Positions 1-6,783 of a DNA stretch of 6,783 nucleotides are shown one piece after another. The position numbers and the translations under genes are program-made. Numbering within the stretch: the first letter of the stretch is position 1; each line of letters begins with the position of its first letter. The DNA is from Burkholderiales bacterium (GTDB lineage: Bacteria > Pseudomonadota > Gammaproteobacteria > Burkholderiales > CAIKXV01), in assembly GCA_019751575.1 (NCBI GenBank), contig JAIENF010000621.1:1-6783 (forward strand), given 5' to 3'. The notes below the pieces were generated by a model. The model did no database searches. It was not told where the DNA came from and saw nothing but the letters and a program-made list of their open reading frames with translations.

Positions 1-47
1 GACGGTCGTGGAACAATGGGGGTCCTTCGGATGACGAAAGCCCCTTG

Positions 48-431
48 ATGAGTGACGATGCCGGAAAGCTGGTGCTTCGACTGACCCTTGGCCTGCTGAT
101 GCTGCTGCATGGCATCGCCAAGCTGCGCACCGGCGTCTCCGGCATCGAGGGGATGCTCGAAGGCAACGGCCTGCCGGGCTTCATCGCCTACGGCGTCTAC
201 GTGGGCGAGGTGCTGGCGCCGCTGATGCTGATCCTGGGCTTCCATGCGCGCACCGGCGCGGTGCTGATCGCGGTGAACATGCTGTTCGCGATCGGACTGG
301 CCCATCCCGGAGACGTTGCCGCGCTCAGCCGCACCGGTGGCTGGGCGATCGAACTGCAGGCGTTCTTCCTGTTCACCGCCGTGGCGGTGGCCCTGCTGGG
401 ACCGGGACGGTACGCGATCAACCGGCGCTGA
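48..431 (+). CDS. DoxX-family small integral membrane protein
   Basis: A 127-residue, strongly hydrophobic protein with about four predicted membrane segments, at roughly residues 8-26, 47-65, 70-86 and 100-118. The first segment contains the LxxLHGxxKL pattern usual at the start of DoxX/DoxD-like proteins, followed by a glycine-rich loop (near residues 38-45) and a GEVLAPLMLILGF second helix. The family sits in the cytoplasmic membrane. Characterised members are subunits of quinone-linked oxidoreductases, but most, including this one, have no assigned reaction. I chose the ATG at 48. The TTG just before it at 45 is also in frame and would add one residue. No strong ribosome site is visible; GAAAG at 36-40 is the best candidate. 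The frame stays open to the left edge, so a slightly longer form cannot be excluded. The gene converges on suhB with 12 bases between the stops and has no evident link to the Fe-S genes. Family call fairly sure, function unknown. Confidence 0.8.
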   Translation: MSDDAGKLVLRLTLGLLMLLHGIAKLRTGVSGIEGMLEGNGLPGFIAYGVYVGEVLAPLMLILGFHARTGAVLIAVNMLFAIGLAHPGDVAALSRTGGWAIELQAFFLFTAVAVALLGPGRYAINRR

Positions 432-443
432 ACGACCGGCCTT

Positions 444-1289
444 TCAGCCCTCGGCGGGCGGGCTGGCGGGCATGGCTTCCTTCGTGCGCACCGGGCGGTA
501 GCGCGCAGGAAGGTGCGGCGCCAGGGTGCCCAGCAACTGCGCGAACACCTTCGGCGTACCCGCGACCACCGCGCCCGAATCCATGTAGCCGGCTTCACCG
601 CTGGCGTCCCCGATGAGGCCGCCGGACTCCGCCACCATCAGTGCGCCGGCGGCGATGTCCCACGGCGCCAGCCCGAATTCCCAGAACGCGTCGAAGCGGC
701 CCGCCGCGACATAGGCGAGGTCGAGCGAGGCGGCGCCGGCGCGACGGATGCCGGCGCATTTCGGCATCACCGCCTTGAGCATGCCGAGGTAGCCGTCGAC
801 GTCGGACAGTTCCCGGAACGGGAAGCCGGTGCCGATCAGCGAGTCGGCCATCTGCGTGCGGCGGCTGACCCGGATGCGCCGGTCGTTCAGGAAGGCCCCG
901 GCGCCGCGCGATGCGGTGAACAGTTCATTGCGGACCGGGTCGTAGATCACGCCGTGCATCAGCACGCCTCTCTGGCGCAGCGCGATCGATACGGCGTAGT
1001 GCGGCATGCCGTGCAGGAAATTGGTGGTACCGTCCAGCGGATCGATCACCCACTCGTATTCGCCTTGCCCCGAACTTCCGCTCTCTTCCGCCAGGATCGC
1101 ATGGTCCGGGTACGCCTTCCGGATCACGTCGATGATCGCCGCCTCCGCGTCGCGGTCGACCTCGGAGACGAAGTCGTTCGGCGACTTGCTGCGCACGGTG
1201 AGCACGTCGAGGTTCTGCGAGGCGCGGTTGATGACCGTGCCGGCGCGGCGGGCGGCCTTGACCGCTGTATTGAGCATCGGATGCAGCAT
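444..1289 (-). CDS. suhB: Inositol-1-monophosphatase family protein SuhB
   Basis: A 281-residue, cytoplasmic, Mg2+-dependent phosphatase of the inositol monophosphatase/FIG superfamily; E. coli SuhB has 267. Catalytic motifs are intact. Glu68-Glu69 lie in AEESG, motif A is D83-P-L-D86-G-T-T-N-F, and motif B is W210-D211-I-A-A-G, followed by ESGG. Metal ligands are therefore expected at Glu69, Asp83, Asp86 and Asp211. The family hydrolyses myo-inositol 1-phosphate. In E. coli SuhB also joins the NusA/NusG rRNA antitermination complex and helps ribosome assembly; whether that holds here is inference. The reading frame could extend upstream to 1439, but those 50 extra residues are low-complexity and non-homologous and would overlap trmJ. 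I therefore start at the ATG at 1289, where MLHPMLNTAVKAAR matches the usual SuhB N-terminus. Only a weak GAAAG precedes it. The tail after about residue 262 is proline/alanine-rich and poorly conserved. Divergent suhB-trmJ next to iscR is also the E. coli order. Confidence 0.93.
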   Translation of the reverse strand: MLHPMLNTAVKAARRAGTVINRASQNLDVLTVRSKSPNDFVSEVDRDAEAAIIDVIRKAYPDHAILAEESGSSGQGEYEWVIDPLDGTTNFLHGMPHYAVSIALRQRGVLMHGVIYDPVRNELFTASRGAGAFLNDRRIRVSRRTQMADSLIGTGFPFRELSDVDGYLGMLKAVMPKCAGIRRAGAASLDLAYVAAGRFDAFWEFGLAPWDIAAGALMVAESGGLIGDASGEAGYMDSGAVVAGTPKVFAQLLGTLAPHLPARYRPVRTKEAMPASPPAEG

Positions 1290-1396
1290 GTCGGGCTTTC
1301 GGTGCGCGGAGTCCGCGGAGCCATCGGGCTCTGGGTCCTGACGGTTCGGGCGGGTGGTGCCGGGCGGGGTTACGAAGGCGCCGGAGTCTAGCACCC
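1290..1396. promoter_or_regulatory. Divergent suhB-trmJ spacer, promoters not resolved
   Basis: A 107-base region between two divergently transcribed genes, so it should hold both promoters. It is as GC-rich as the genes. I could not find a convincing -35/-10 pair in either direction. It does contain a G-run motif (1348-1369, listed separately) and a GGAG at 1383-1386 that serves trmJ. That promoters lie here is inferred from gene orientation alone. Confidence 0.4.
1348..1369 (+). other. G-quadruplex-type motif in the divergent spacer
   Basis: Four runs of three or four G (1348-1350, 1352-1354, 1362-1364, 1366-1369) are separated by loops of 1, 7 and 1 bases, which fits the canonical G3+N1-7 rule. 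The G-rich strand is the trmJ coding strand, about 28 bases before the start codon. Folding and function are not shown by sequence. In a GC-rich genome such runs also arise by chance. Confidence 0.45.
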
Positions 1397-2191
1397 TTGA
1401 CGTCCGTTCCCTCGCCCCCGCCTCTGGAACGCCTGTCACGGGTGCGCGTCGTGCTGCATTCGCCCCGCCACCCGGGCAACATCGGCGCGGCCGCGCGCGC
1501 GATGATGACCATGGGCCTGTCCCGCCTGTCGCTGGTCAAGCCTGAGCGGTTTCCGGACGACGAGGCCTACCGGCGGGCGTCCGGCGCGCGCGATCTGATC
1601 GACGCGATCGAGCTGCATCCGGACCTCGATGCGGCCGCTGCGGGCTGCGTGGCCGTGGTGGCGGTCGCGGCCCGGCCGCGAGAGCACGCGCCAGTGTCCA
1701 TGCCGCCGCGCGAACTGATGCCGCGTCTGATCGAACTGGCAGCCCATGGCGAGGTCGCGCTGGTGTTCGGCAACGAGACCAACGGGCTGGGGCGGGCGGA
1801 GGTCAATCGTTGCGACTTCCTCGCCCGGATCCCGACCGGCGGCACCTATGCATCGCTGAACCTGGGCGCGGCCGTGCAGGTGCTGTGCTACGAACTGCGG
1901 ATGGCCGCGATCGCCGCGGACGGGCAGGGCACCGGCGTGCTGCCCGGCGATGCACTCGACTCACCGCTGGCCACGCACCAGCAGGTCGAGCAGTTGCTCG
2001 CCCATGCCGAACGGACGCTGGTGGCGCTGGATTTCCTGGTGCCAGACCGGCCGAGCCGCCTGATGGAGCGCATCGCCCGCCTGGCCCGGAAGTCGCGCCT
2101 GGAGCAGGAGGAGGTGAGCATCCTGCGCGGCGTGCTGGCGGCGGCCGAGGCGCTGTGCGGGCCGCCCGGCAACCGCCGCCGATCCTCCTGA
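1397..2191 (+). CDS. trmJ: tRNA (cytidine/uridine-2'-O-)-methyltransferase TrmJ
   Basis: A 264-residue SPOUT-fold (TrmH-family group 1) methyltransferase. In E. coli TrmJ uses S-adenosylmethionine to 2'-O-methylate position 32 of several tRNAs, as a dimer in the cytoplasm. The N-terminal motif around residues 18-40 (VVLHSPRHPGNIGAAARAM) is the family signature: a conserved Asn-Ile-Gly plus an Arg that acts in catalysis. The SAM-binding trefoil-knot motifs follow: LVFGNETNGLG (near residue 122) and IPTGGTYASLNLGAAVQVLCYE (near 145-166). The C-terminal third is the helical dimerisation extension. The start is a TTG at 1397, supported by GGAG at 1383-1386 ten bases upstream. A GTG at 1442 (residue 16) is the main alternative and would start right at the conserved domain. 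The gene precedes iscR, as in E. coli, with a 132-base gap and its own downstream promoter, so it is probably not co-transcribed by design. Confidence 0.92.
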   Translation: MTSVPSPPPLERLSRVRVVLHSPRHPGNIGAAARAMMTMGLSRLSLVKPERFPDDEAYRRASGARDLIDAIELHPDLDAAAAGCVAVVAVAARPREHAPVSMPPRELMPRLIELAAHGEVALVFGNETNGLGRAEVNRCDFLARIPTGGTYASLNLGAAVQVLCYELRMAAIAADGQGTGVLPGDALDSPLATHQQVEQLLAHAERTLVALDFLVPDRPSRLMERIARLARKSRLEQEEVSILRGVLAAAEALCGPPGNRRRSS

Positions 2192-2249
2192 CGCGCTGCG
2201 GAATCCGCCGCCGACCGGCGCGTGGCACTTGAAAGGCTGGACAACGCCT

Positions 2250-2274
2250 ATAGTTGACCAAATTGATCGGGTTT
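2250..2274 (+). promoter_or_regulatory. Type-1 IscR operator upstream of iscR
   Basis: A 25-base site beginning ATAGTTGACC and ending ATCGGGTTT. By hand it agrees with the palindromic E. coli type-1 IscR consensus, as I recall it (left half ATASYYGACT, right half YAGTCRRSTAT), at 21 of 25 positions. It covers the -35 of the probable iscR promoter. In E. coli [2Fe-2S]-IscR binds such sites to repress its own operon, and the same negative feedback is inferred here. Binding is not proven. Confidence 0.7.
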
Positions 2275-2298
2275 AAGTACCATTACCCGGTGGTCAAC
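2253..2298. repeat. Interrupted inverted repeat across the iscR promoter
   Basis: GTTGACCA (2253-2260) is the exact reverse complement of TGGTCAAC (2291-2298). Nested inside, CGGGT (2268-2272) pairs with ACCCG (2285-2289). The left arm is part of the IscR operator. The right arm falls at and just after the expected transcription start, so it repeats operator half-site sequence in reverse orientation. It could be a second, degenerate IscR half-site pair or a DNA hairpin. It is not a transcript hairpin, because transcription should begin near 2290. Confidence 0.5.
2254..2283 (+). promoter_or_regulatory. Probable sigma-70-type promoter of iscR
   Basis: The -35 is TTGACC (2254-2259) and the best -10 is TACCAT (2278-2283, 4 of 6 consensus bases) with an 18-base spacer. 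This places the start of transcription near 2290, about 34 bases before the iscR ATG. The region is locally A/T-richer than its surroundings. The -35 lies inside the IscR-type operator. The -10 is mediocre, so the exact start is uncertain. Confidence 0.6.
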
Positions 2299-2313
2299 CC
2301 TGATCCCGATGGC

Positions 2314-2318
2314 GGAGG
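2314..2318 (+). promoter_or_regulatory. Ribosome binding site that fixes the iscR start
   Basis: GGAGG lies five bases before the ATG at 2324. An earlier in-frame ATG at 2309 precedes this site and has no comparable sequence upstream, so the 2324 start is preferred. That start also gives the conserved MRLTTKGRFAV N-terminus. Confidence 0.8.
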
Positions 2319-2323
2319 CCGGC

Positions 2324-2815
2324 ATGAGATTGACGACTAAAGGACGGTTCGCGGTGACTGCGATGATCGACCTCGGCCTGCGCTACGGCGGCCAGCCGGT
2401 CACGCTCGCCGAGATCAGCAACCGCCAGCGCATCTCGTTGTCGTACCTCGAACAGTTGTTCGGCAAGCTGCGGCGCCACCAGCTGGTGGACAGCGTCCGG
2501 GGCCCGGGCGGTGGCTACAAGCTCACCCGCGCGCTCGACGACATGTCGGTTGCCGACATCATCCTGGCGGTGGACGAGCCGATCGACGCCACCCAGTGCG
2601 GTGGCCGCGAAAACTGCCATGACGAACAGAAATGCCTGACCCACGACCTGTGGGCCAGCCTCAATTCCCATATCTTCGACTACCTTCGCGGCATCAGCCT
2701 GAAGCAGCTGGTCGATGCCCAGCGCGAACGCGCGAACGACACCCACGTGATCAAGCTGCGCGAGCGCCGTGAATCGCTGGCGCGCGACCTCGGTGCGGTG
2801 GTCGGACTGTCGTGA
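2324..2815 (+). CDS. iscR: Iron-sulfur cluster regulator IscR (Rrf2 family)
   Basis: A 163-residue Rrf2-family winged-helix transcription factor, essentially the length of E. coli IscR (162). Residues 1-60 form the DNA-binding domain, with the recognition region near 28-46. It retains Glu43 (SYLEQLF), the residue that in E. coli tunes discrimination between operator types, and Arg59 before the PGGGY wing. The cluster-binding loop has Cys92, Cys98, Cys104 and His107, identical in number and spacing to the E. coli [2Fe-2S] ligands. The protein should therefore sense Fe-S status: the cluster form binds type-1 sites, and the apo form binds type-2 sites in E. coli. A type-1-like operator lies directly upstream and two more lie before sufB, which fits autoregulation and control of the suf genes. 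The stop overlaps the next gene's GTG by four bases. The C-terminal tail after residue about 145 is Arg-rich and variable. The ligand set argues for IscR over other Rrf2 members such as cyanobacterial SufR, which belongs to a different family. Confidence 0.95.
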   Translation: MRLTTKGRFAVTAMIDLGLRYGGQPVTLAEISNRQRISLSYLEQLFGKLRRHQLVDSVRGPGGGYKLTRALDDMSVADIILAVDEPIDATQCGGRENCHDEQKCLTHDLWASLNSHIFDYLRGISLKQLVDAQRERANDTHVIKLRERRESLARDLGAVVGLS

Positions 2816-3960
2816 ACGCCCCGGTCTATCTCGACCACAACGCGACCACGCCGATCGACGAGGCGGTGCTGGACGCAATGCTGCCGTTCCTGCGCGCGCA
2901 GCACGGCAATGCGTCGAGCCGGCATGAACTGGGCACGATCGCCCGGCGCGCCGTCGACCGTGCGCGCGAACAGGTGGCGGCCGCGGTCGGTGTGCAGCCT
3001 TCGCAGGTGGTGTTCACCAGCGGCGGTACCGAGGCGAACAACCTGTTCGTGAAGGGCGCGGCGGCGATGCTCAAGCCGCAGCAGGTGGTGGTCAGCGCGA
3101 TCGACCATCCCTGCGTGGCGGTGCCGGCGAAGGACCTGGTGCGCGCCGGATGGACGCTGCGCCGGCTGGCGGTCGGCGCGGACGGCGTGGCCGACCTCGA
3201 CGACCTCGAGGCTGCGCTGTCGGTGCCCACCGGAATCGTGTCGACGATGCTCGCCAACAACGAGACCGGCGTGCTGCAGCCAGTCGCGGCGATTGCCGCG
3301 CGGGCGCGGGTGGCGCGTGCCTGGATGCACAGCGATGCGGTGCAGGCGCTGGGCAAGGTGCCGGTCGACTTCGCGGCGCTCGGCGTGCACGGCCTCACCG
3401 TGTCGGCGCACAAGCTGGGCGGCCCCAAGGGCGCCGGCGCGCTGGTGCTCGACAAGCGCATCGAACTGAAGCCGTTGCTGCATGGCGGCGGGCATGAATC
3501 CGGCATGCGTTCGGGTACCGAGAACGTGCCGGCGATCGTCGGATTCGGCGCGGCCTGCGAACTCGCAGTGCAGCGGCTGGGCGCGTTTGCCGCGCACTGC
3601 AGCGCATTGCGTGACGAACTCGACGAGCGGCTTGCCTTGGCGGGTGCAACGATCTTCGGGCGTACCGCGGCGCGCATCCCCAACACCACCTATTTCGCGA
3701 TTGACGGCATCGATGGCGAAACCCTGGTGATCGAGCTCGACCGGCTCGGTTTCTGCGTGGCCAGCGGTGCCGCCTGTTCCAGCAAGAGCACCGAACCGTC
3801 GGCGACGCTGCTGGCGATGGGCATCGAACCCGAGCTGGCGCGCGGTTCGGTCCGGGTCAGCCTCGGGCCGACCAACGATCGCCGGCAGGTACTCGACTTC
3901 GCGGCGGCGGTCGCGACGACCGCGAACCGGTTGCGGCAGCTCACGGCAATGGCCGTCTGA
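2812..3960 (+). CDS. iscS: Cysteine desulfurase, group I NifS/IscS type
   Basis: A 382-residue class-V aminotransferase-fold enzyme that uses pyridoxal phosphate to remove sulfur from L-cysteine, leaving alanine and a protein persulfide for cluster assembly. Visible residues are SGGTEANN near 70-77 (phosphate and cofactor contacts), His99 (cofactor stacking), NNETG at 149-153, Asp175 and Gln178, Lys201 in SAHK (Schiff base), HGGGHESGMRSGT at 224-236, and the active Cys322 in SGAACSSKSTEPS. The long mobile loop around Cys322 is the group I (NifS/IscS) form, not the short group II (SufS) form. The protein lacks the C-terminal tail of about 20 residues that E. coli IscS (404 residues) has beyond this point, a region involved in IscU binding. 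The start is a GTG at 2812 overlapping the iscR stop (GTGA), so translation is probably coupled. The partner is unclear: the neighbours are IscA and SufBC, with no IscU here. The iscS symbol is by type and context; nifS-like would be equally fair. Confidence 0.9.
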   Translation: MNAPVYLDHNATTPIDEAVLDAMLPFLRAQHGNASSRHELGTIARRAVDRAREQVAAAVGVQPSQVVFTSGGTEANNLFVKGAAAMLKPQQVVVSAIDHPCVAVPAKDLVRAGWTLRRLAVGADGVADLDDLEAALSVPTGIVSTMLANNETGVLQPVAAIAARARVARAWMHSDAVQALGKVPVDFAALGVHGLTVSAHKLGGPKGAGALVLDKRIELKPLLHGGGHESGMRSGTENVPAIVGFGAACELAVQRLGAFAAHCSALRDELDERLALAGATIFGRTAARIPNTTYFAIDGIDGETLVIELDRLGFCVASGAACSSKSTEPSATLLAMGIEPELARGSVRVSLGPTNDRRQVLDFAAAVATTANRLRQLTAMAV

Positions 3961-3975
3961 GCGCCCGCGCACAAC

Positions 3976-3980
3976 GGAGG
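3976..3980 (+). promoter_or_regulatory. Ribosome binding site of iscA
   Basis: GGAGG seven bases before the ATG at 3988, in the 27-base gap after the desulfurase stop. It is a strong match and sets the start clearly. Confidence 0.8.
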
Positions 3981-3987
3981 AATCGAC

Positions 3988-4308
3988 ATGGCAATCACCC
4001 TCACCGAAAATGCCGCAAGGCACATCCGCAAGCAGGTCGAGAAGGCGGGCGGCATCGGCCTGAAGCTGGGCGTGAAGAAGGTCGGCTGTTCCGGCCTGGC
4101 CTACACCTTCGACATCGCGAAGGAGGTCGGCCCCGACGACGAACAGTTCGTCTCGCACGACACCCAGGTCCTGATCGAGCGCCGCAACCTGCCGTTCCTG
4201 GACGGCACTTCGGTCGACTTCGTCCGCAAGGGGCTCAACGAAAGCTTCCGCTTCGAGAATCCGAATGCGAAGAGCGAATGCGGCTGCGGGGAATCGTTCA
4301 ACGTGTAG
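3988..4308 (+). CDS. iscA: A-type iron-sulfur carrier protein IscA/SufA
   Basis: A 106-residue HesB/YadR/YfhF-family protein, close in length to E. coli IscA (107). A-type carriers accept Fe-S clusters from a scaffold and pass them to apo-proteins. The three conserved cysteines are present: Cys34 in GCSG, and Cys98 and Cys100 in the terminal CGCGESF motif. Segments such as SITL-like AITLTENAA at the N-terminus, LDGTSVDFV and GLNESFRFENPNA follow IscA more closely than ErpA or SufA. I therefore prefer iscA, but the A-type paralogues are hard to separate without a tree. It follows the desulfurase by 27 bases with a strong ribosome site, so it is very likely in the iscR transcript. The next gene, sufB, lies 154 bases on with its own promoter. 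No odd features. Confidence 0.9.
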   Translation: MAITLTENAARHIRKQVEKAGGIGLKLGVKKVGCSGLAYTFDIAKEVGPDDEQFVSHDTQVLIERRNLPFLDGTSVDFVRKGLNESFRFENPNAKSECGCGESFNV

Positions 4309-4324
4309 CCCGGACACGCCCGGT

Positions 4325-4349
4325 ATTCTTGACCGAATTTGTCAACAAT
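4325..4349 (+). promoter_or_regulatory. Upstream type-1 IscR operator of the sufB promoter
   Basis: This 25-base site matches the recalled type-1 IscR consensus at 21 of 25 positions. The left half is ATTCTTGACC and the right half contains TGTCAAC. It encloses the -35 element TTGACC. Together with the next site it forms a tandem pair with centres at 4337 and 4367. Repression by cluster-bound IscR is inferred. Confidence 0.65.
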
Positions 4350-4357
4350 AAGATAAT
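4329..4357 (+). promoter_or_regulatory. Strong sigma-70-type promoter of sufB
   Basis: The -35 TTGACC (4329-4334, 5 of 6) and the -10 GATAAT (4352-4357, 5 of 6) have an ideal 17-base spacer that is unusually A/T-rich for this DNA. The transcription start should be near 4364, leaving an untranslated leader of about 100 bases. Both elements are embedded in IscR-type operators. This is the clearest promoter in the window and indicates that sufBCD can be transcribed independently of iscR-iscS-iscA. Confidence 0.8.
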
Positions 4358-4379
4358 CCCGACTGTTCCAGTAGGGTAT
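4355..4379 (+). promoter_or_regulatory. Downstream type-1 IscR operator of the sufB promoter
   Basis: The core is CCCGACTG on the left and CCAGTAGGGTAT on the right, a near-palindrome matching the recalled type-1 IscR consensus at 21 of 25 positions. It overlaps the end of the -10 and the expected +1, a position that would block RNA polymerase. Of the three IscR-like sites in the window, this one has the best right half. Confidence 0.7.
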
Positions 4380-4462
4380 AGCCTGAGCGCGCCGTCACCG
4401 ACCTTGTCCCCGGCGGCAGCATCGTCCGGAACGGCCCGGCACCAACGACCGCGGAGCAACAG
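4365..4462 (+). other. Untranslated leader of sufB
   Basis: About 100 bases between the inferred transcription start and the sufB ATG. Apart from the first bases, which are still operator, it is GC-rich. I find no terminator, no T-run and no convincing upstream reading frame in it. It ends with GGAG (4453-4456), six bases before the ATG at 4463, which serves sufB. No riboswitch family was recognised. Confidence 0.4.
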
Positions 4463-6675
<2,213 letters not shown>

Positions 6676-6686
6676 GGGTGGATGCG

Positions 6687-6783
6687 ATGACGGCATCCCC
6701 TGGCATTCCGTTCCCCGCGCTGGGCACGACCGCGCTGCCGCCGGCGGCCGGGGCGGCCTGGCTCTCCGAGGTGGTCGACGCGG
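6687..6783 (+). CDS. sufD: Probable SufD N-terminus, cut by window edge
   Basis: The first 32 codons of a reading frame that runs off the right edge. It begins at the ATG at 6687, with AGGG (6675-6678) and GGTGGA (6677-6682) just upstream. An ATG at 6682 in another frame stops after one codon. The visible protein is alanine/proline-rich (TTALPPAAGAAWLSEVV) and shows no diagnostic SufD motif, because the conserved part of SufD is C-terminal. The assignment rests on position: sufD normally follows sufC, and SufD is the structural partner of SufB in SufBC2D. The 11-base gap from sufC fits one operon. Confidence 0.65.
   Translation, partial: MTASPGIPFPALGTTALPPAAGAAWLSEVVDA

Noticed and set aside
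2..34. Possible C-terminal end of an upstream gene (reading ...VVEQWGSFG then stop)
   Set aside because: Only ten residues are visible, with no recognisable motif. A second frame is also open until the TGA at 46-48, so neither can be supported.
513..1391. 292-residue open frame on the + strand opposite suhB
   Set aside because: It mirrors suhB codons, is rich in Arg/Ala/His as expected of antisense frames in GC-rich DNA, and has no recognisable domain. suhB has intact catalytic motifs.
1290..1439. 50-residue N-terminal extension of suhB
   Set aside because: It would overlap the trmJ start and has a low-complexity, non-homologous sequence. The family N-terminus begins at the ATG at 1289.
2192..2249. 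Terminator for trmJ
   Set aside because: The region has GC-rich bases but no clear stem followed by T residues; nothing supportable was found.
2680..4317. 545-residue open frame on the - strand across the desulfurase and iscA
   Set aside because: It is long only because GC-rich antisense frames lack stops. It crosses three well-supported genes, and its composition (Arg, His, Gln, Ala) is typical of a shadow.
4302..4318. Short hairpin (CGTGT / ACACG) at the iscA stop, considered as a terminator before sufB
   Set aside because: The stem is only five base pairs and no T-run follows it. Some read-through from iscA into sufB therefore cannot be excluded.

Overview
The window is a GC-rich stretch that most resembles a high-GC gammaproteobacterium, probably near the Xanthomonadales/Lysobacterales. 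This is an inference. It rests on base composition and on the order suhB (reverse), trmJ, iscR, which matches the enterobacterial isc neighbourhood but continues into suf genes rather than iscU-hscBA-fdx. I see no RNA genes, insertion sequences, CRISPR arrays or other signs of recent transfer.

Layout: positions 48-431 encode a small DoxX-family membrane protein. It converges, 12 bases apart, on a reverse-strand inositol-monophosphatase-family gene (suhB, 444-1289). A 107-base divergent spacer containing a G-quadruplex-type motif separates suhB from trmJ (1397-2191), a tRNA ribose methyltransferase. A 132-base spacer then carries an IscR-type operator over a probable promoter. Next come iscR (2324-2815), a NifS/IscS-type cysteine desulfurase joined to it by a 4-base overlap (2812-3960), and an A-type Fe-S carrier, iscA (3988-4308). 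A second 154-base spacer holds a very good sigma-70-like promoter flanked by two IscR-type operators. It leads into sufB (4463-5899), sufC (5896-6675, 4-base overlap) and the first 97 bases of a gene that is sufD by position.

How the genes work together: the block from 2324 to the right edge is an iron-sulfur cluster biogenesis locus. The desulfurase supplies sulfur, SufB-SufC (with SufD) is the ATP-driven scaffold, IscA is the likely carrier, and IscR is the [2Fe-2S] sensor. IscR keeps exactly the C92/C98/C104/H107 ligand set of the E. coli protein. The architecture is a hybrid of ISC-type components (IscR, group I desulfurase, IscA) and the SUF scaffold (SufBC-D), with no IscU, HscA/B, ferredoxin, SufE or SufU inside the window.

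The most interesting signal is regulatory. Three sequences match the E. coli type-1 IscR motif at 21 of 25 positions each by my hand alignment to the consensus as I recall it. One lies in front of iscR, and two in tandem (centres 30 bp apart) cover the -35 and the -10/+1 of the sufB promoter. This suggests that sufBCD is repressed directly by cluster-loaded IscR, unlike E. coli suf, which is activated through a type-2 site. The components themselves are known families. I do not see a wholly new system here.
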